A DNA stretch of 6,945 nucleotides from positions 1 to 6,945 of the forward strand of contig NCRO01000124.1 of assembly GCA_002849045.2 (NCBI GenBank). Direction: 5' to 3'. Within the stretch, counting starts at the first letter, position 1; each line of letters begins with the position of its first letter. A program made the position numbers and the translations under genes. This DNA comes from Candidatus Sediminicultor secundus. GTDB taxonomy: Bacteria; Atribacterota; JS1; SB-45; 34-128. Of this stretch, positions 6,252-6,945 are shown one piece after another. The notes beneath the pieces were generated by a model. That model was not told where the DNA came from, did no database searches, and saw only the letters and a list, made by a program, of their open reading frames with translations.

Positions 6252-6279
6252 AGTATTGAGTATATAGTATTGAGTATTG
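6252..6279. repeat. Four-unit AGTNNNN heptamer array
   Basis: AGTATTG, AGTATAT, AGTATTG and AGTATTG run in one register on the plus strand, in the gap between the divergent trk and fmdB promoters. The form is the complement of the NNNNACT arrays at 1311-1347 and 3067-3103. Confidence 0.75.
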
Positions 6280-6366
6280 AGTTAAAAAAGAGAAAGAAAA
6301 GATAGAAAAAAGTAGCATTCTTCTTTTTATCTAACTACTCCACTAAAGTTTACACTAACAACGACA

Positions 6367-6380
6367 GGGGACGGTTTTTT
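6367..6380 (+). repeat. Solo GGGGACGGTTTTTT half-element
   Basis: GGGGACGGTTTTTT resembles the arm core of the inverted repeat at 6776-6862 (GGGGACGGTTCTATTTTTT), with a 5-base internal difference. It has no complementary arm nearby. It is probably a decayed or single copy of the same repeat family. Confidence 0.55.
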
Positions 6381-6431
6381 GGTAGTTTTTTTATAAGCTT
6401 TGTTGAACAGAGAGACTTTATAGATTTTTTC

Positions 6432-6460
6432 TTGACAGAAAGGATAGTTTGGAGTATATA
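6432..6460 (+). promoter_or_regulatory. Promoter of the fmdB-like gene
   Basis: A perfect TTGACA (6432-6437), a 17-bp spacer and TATATA (6455-6460). The start point would be near 6467, leaving a leader of about 48 nt before the ATG at 6515. Confidence 0.75.
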
Positions 6461-6483
6461 TAAATATAGAAAATAAAGTTGAC

Positions 6484-6517
6484 AAAATTAGTATGAAAAG
6501 AAAGGAAAATTAGTATG
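6484..6517 (+). repeat. 12-bp direct repeat over the fmdB start, with a ribosome site between
   Basis: AAAATTAGTATG occurs at 6484-6495 and again at 6506-6517, where its ATG is the fmdB start. The first ATG (6493) opens a six-codon frame, MKREKN-like in composition (Met, Lys, Arg, Lys, Glu, Asn), that stops at TAG 6511-6513, one base before the fmdB ATG. AAAGGA (6501-6506) serves the second ATG with an 8-nt gap; the first has no ribosome site. Confidence 0.5.
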
Positions 6518-6745
6518 CCAAACTATGATTTTGAATGTCAGGACTGCCATAAAACTTTTGAGGTTAGAGCAACTATCAAAGAGATGGAAGAAGGTAAAAT
6601 ATCCTGTGTAAAATGTAAGAGTAAGAATATCAAAAGGATTTTTAATGGTTTTGGAGTCTGCACCGGAAAAACTTTTTCTTCGATGAGTTCAAGCTCAAGC
6701 TCTTGCAGTTCTTGCTCATCTGGTTCTTGTTCGACCTGTGGATAA
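6515..6745 (+). CDS. FmdB-family small zinc-ribbon protein
   Basis: This 76-residue protein has the FmdB/CxxC-CxxC-SSSS architecture. It opens MPNYDFECQDC with the first metal knuckle (C8, C11). The second is CVKC (C31, C34), so one Zn2+ is probably bound. RIFNGFGV follows, and the tail (~55-76) is almost all Ser, Gly and Cys, with C64, C67, C72 and C75 spaced as CxxC and CxxC. The family is often named putative regulatory protein because of an early link to formamidase operons, but its molecular role is not established. The gene has its own promoter, is divergent from the potassium operon and stands alone. Length and start are typical for the family. Confidence 0.9.
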   Translation: MPNYDFECQDCHKTFEVRATIKEMEEGKISCVKCKSKNIKRIFNGFGVCTGKTFSSMSSSSSSCSSCSSGSCSTCG

Positions 6746-6775
6746 AAATAAAAATTTTATACAAATAAAAAATTT

Positions 6776-6862
6776 AAAAGAGAAAAAGGGGACGGTTCTA
6801 TTTTTTACCATCTTCTAGAAATAATGACCCGAAAAAATAGAACCGTCCCCTTTTTCTCTTTT
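6776..6862. repeat. Perfect 31-bp inverted repeat with GGGGACGGTTCTA core (REP-like element)
   Basis: The arm at 6776-6806 is the exact reverse complement of 6832-6862, around a 25-nt loop (6807-6831). The arm core is GGGGACGGTTCTATTTTTT. The plus-strand RNA would form a very stable hairpin ending in a U-rich run (6851-6870), so it could end fmdB transcription 30 nt after the stop codon. Such GGGGACGG palindromes resemble REP/BIME-type elements spread by RAYT (Y1) transposases; no such gene is in the window. Confidence 0.85.
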
Positions 6863-6945
6863 TCTCTTTTAAAAATAAATAATATTTTTTTGAAAGTATG
6901 CAGGAATTTAGGTTTGGTTTGTAGAATAATTATAAAGAAAGTATA

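Noticed and set aside
6300..6332. Imperfect hairpin between the divergent promoters as a terminator
   Set aside because: The stem is A/T-only in most pairs with an A-C mismatch and a G-U pair, and no U-tract follows on either strand.
6479..6484. A second TTGACA just before fmdB as an alternative -35 box
   Set aside because: Its -10 would fall at about 6502-6507, too close to the ATG, and the sequence there is AAGGAA rather than TATAAT-like.

Overview
The window looks like a contig from an AT-rich bacterium, sequenced from a Nextera (Tn5-tagmented) library. Positions 19-47 match the Nextera Read 1 adapter, so the first ~47 bases are not genomic and the left end is a library or assembly artefact. 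A cyclic-di-AMP riboswitch, TTG starts with strong AGGAGG-type ribosome sites, an IS1182-type transposase and an FmdB zinc-ribbon protein fit an anaerobic low-GC lineage. A Clostridia-like Firmicute or an uncultured phylum such as Atribacterota are guesses; nothing here fixes the phylum.

Layout from left to right. 1-47 is adapter. 48-1087 (minus) is the N-terminal ~347 residues of an IS1182-family transposase, cut by the contig end at its second catalytic Asp. 1101-1439 has no gene but holds short-period repeats. 1440-2711 (minus) is a KtrB-type K+ channel subunit whose conserved N-terminus continues upstream without a standard start codon. 2799-3113 is built largely of heptamer repeats. 3114-4556 (minus) is TrkH. 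4559-5905 (minus) is TrkA. 5974-6006 is an intrinsic terminator, 6033-6188 a c-di-AMP (ydaO/yuaA) riboswitch and 6207-6235 a sigma-70-type promoter, all on the minus strand. 6241-6431 is intergenic with heptamers and a solo GGGGACGG element. 6432-6745 (plus) is a promoter plus a small FmdB-type protein. 6776-6862 is a perfect 31-bp inverted repeat.

The core is a potassium-uptake operon under second-messenger control. The promoter at 6207-6235 makes a leader with the c-di-AMP aptamer and a terminator, then trkA (RCK gating subunit) and trkH (membrane channel), separated by 2 nt. ktrB follows 333-402 bases later, depending on its start, on the same strand with no clear promoter of its own. By analogy with known ydaO riboswitches, high c-di-AMP would stop transcription before trkA and so limit K+ uptake. 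No KtrA-type partner for KtrB is present.

The least conventional feature is the intergenic DNA. Arrays of 7-bp units, many of the form AGTNNNN or its complement NNNNACT, occur in three separate intergenic gaps. One 33-bp array is copied identically after both ktrB and trkH. With the GGGGACGG inverted repeat, this suggests a genome seeded with short repeat families.
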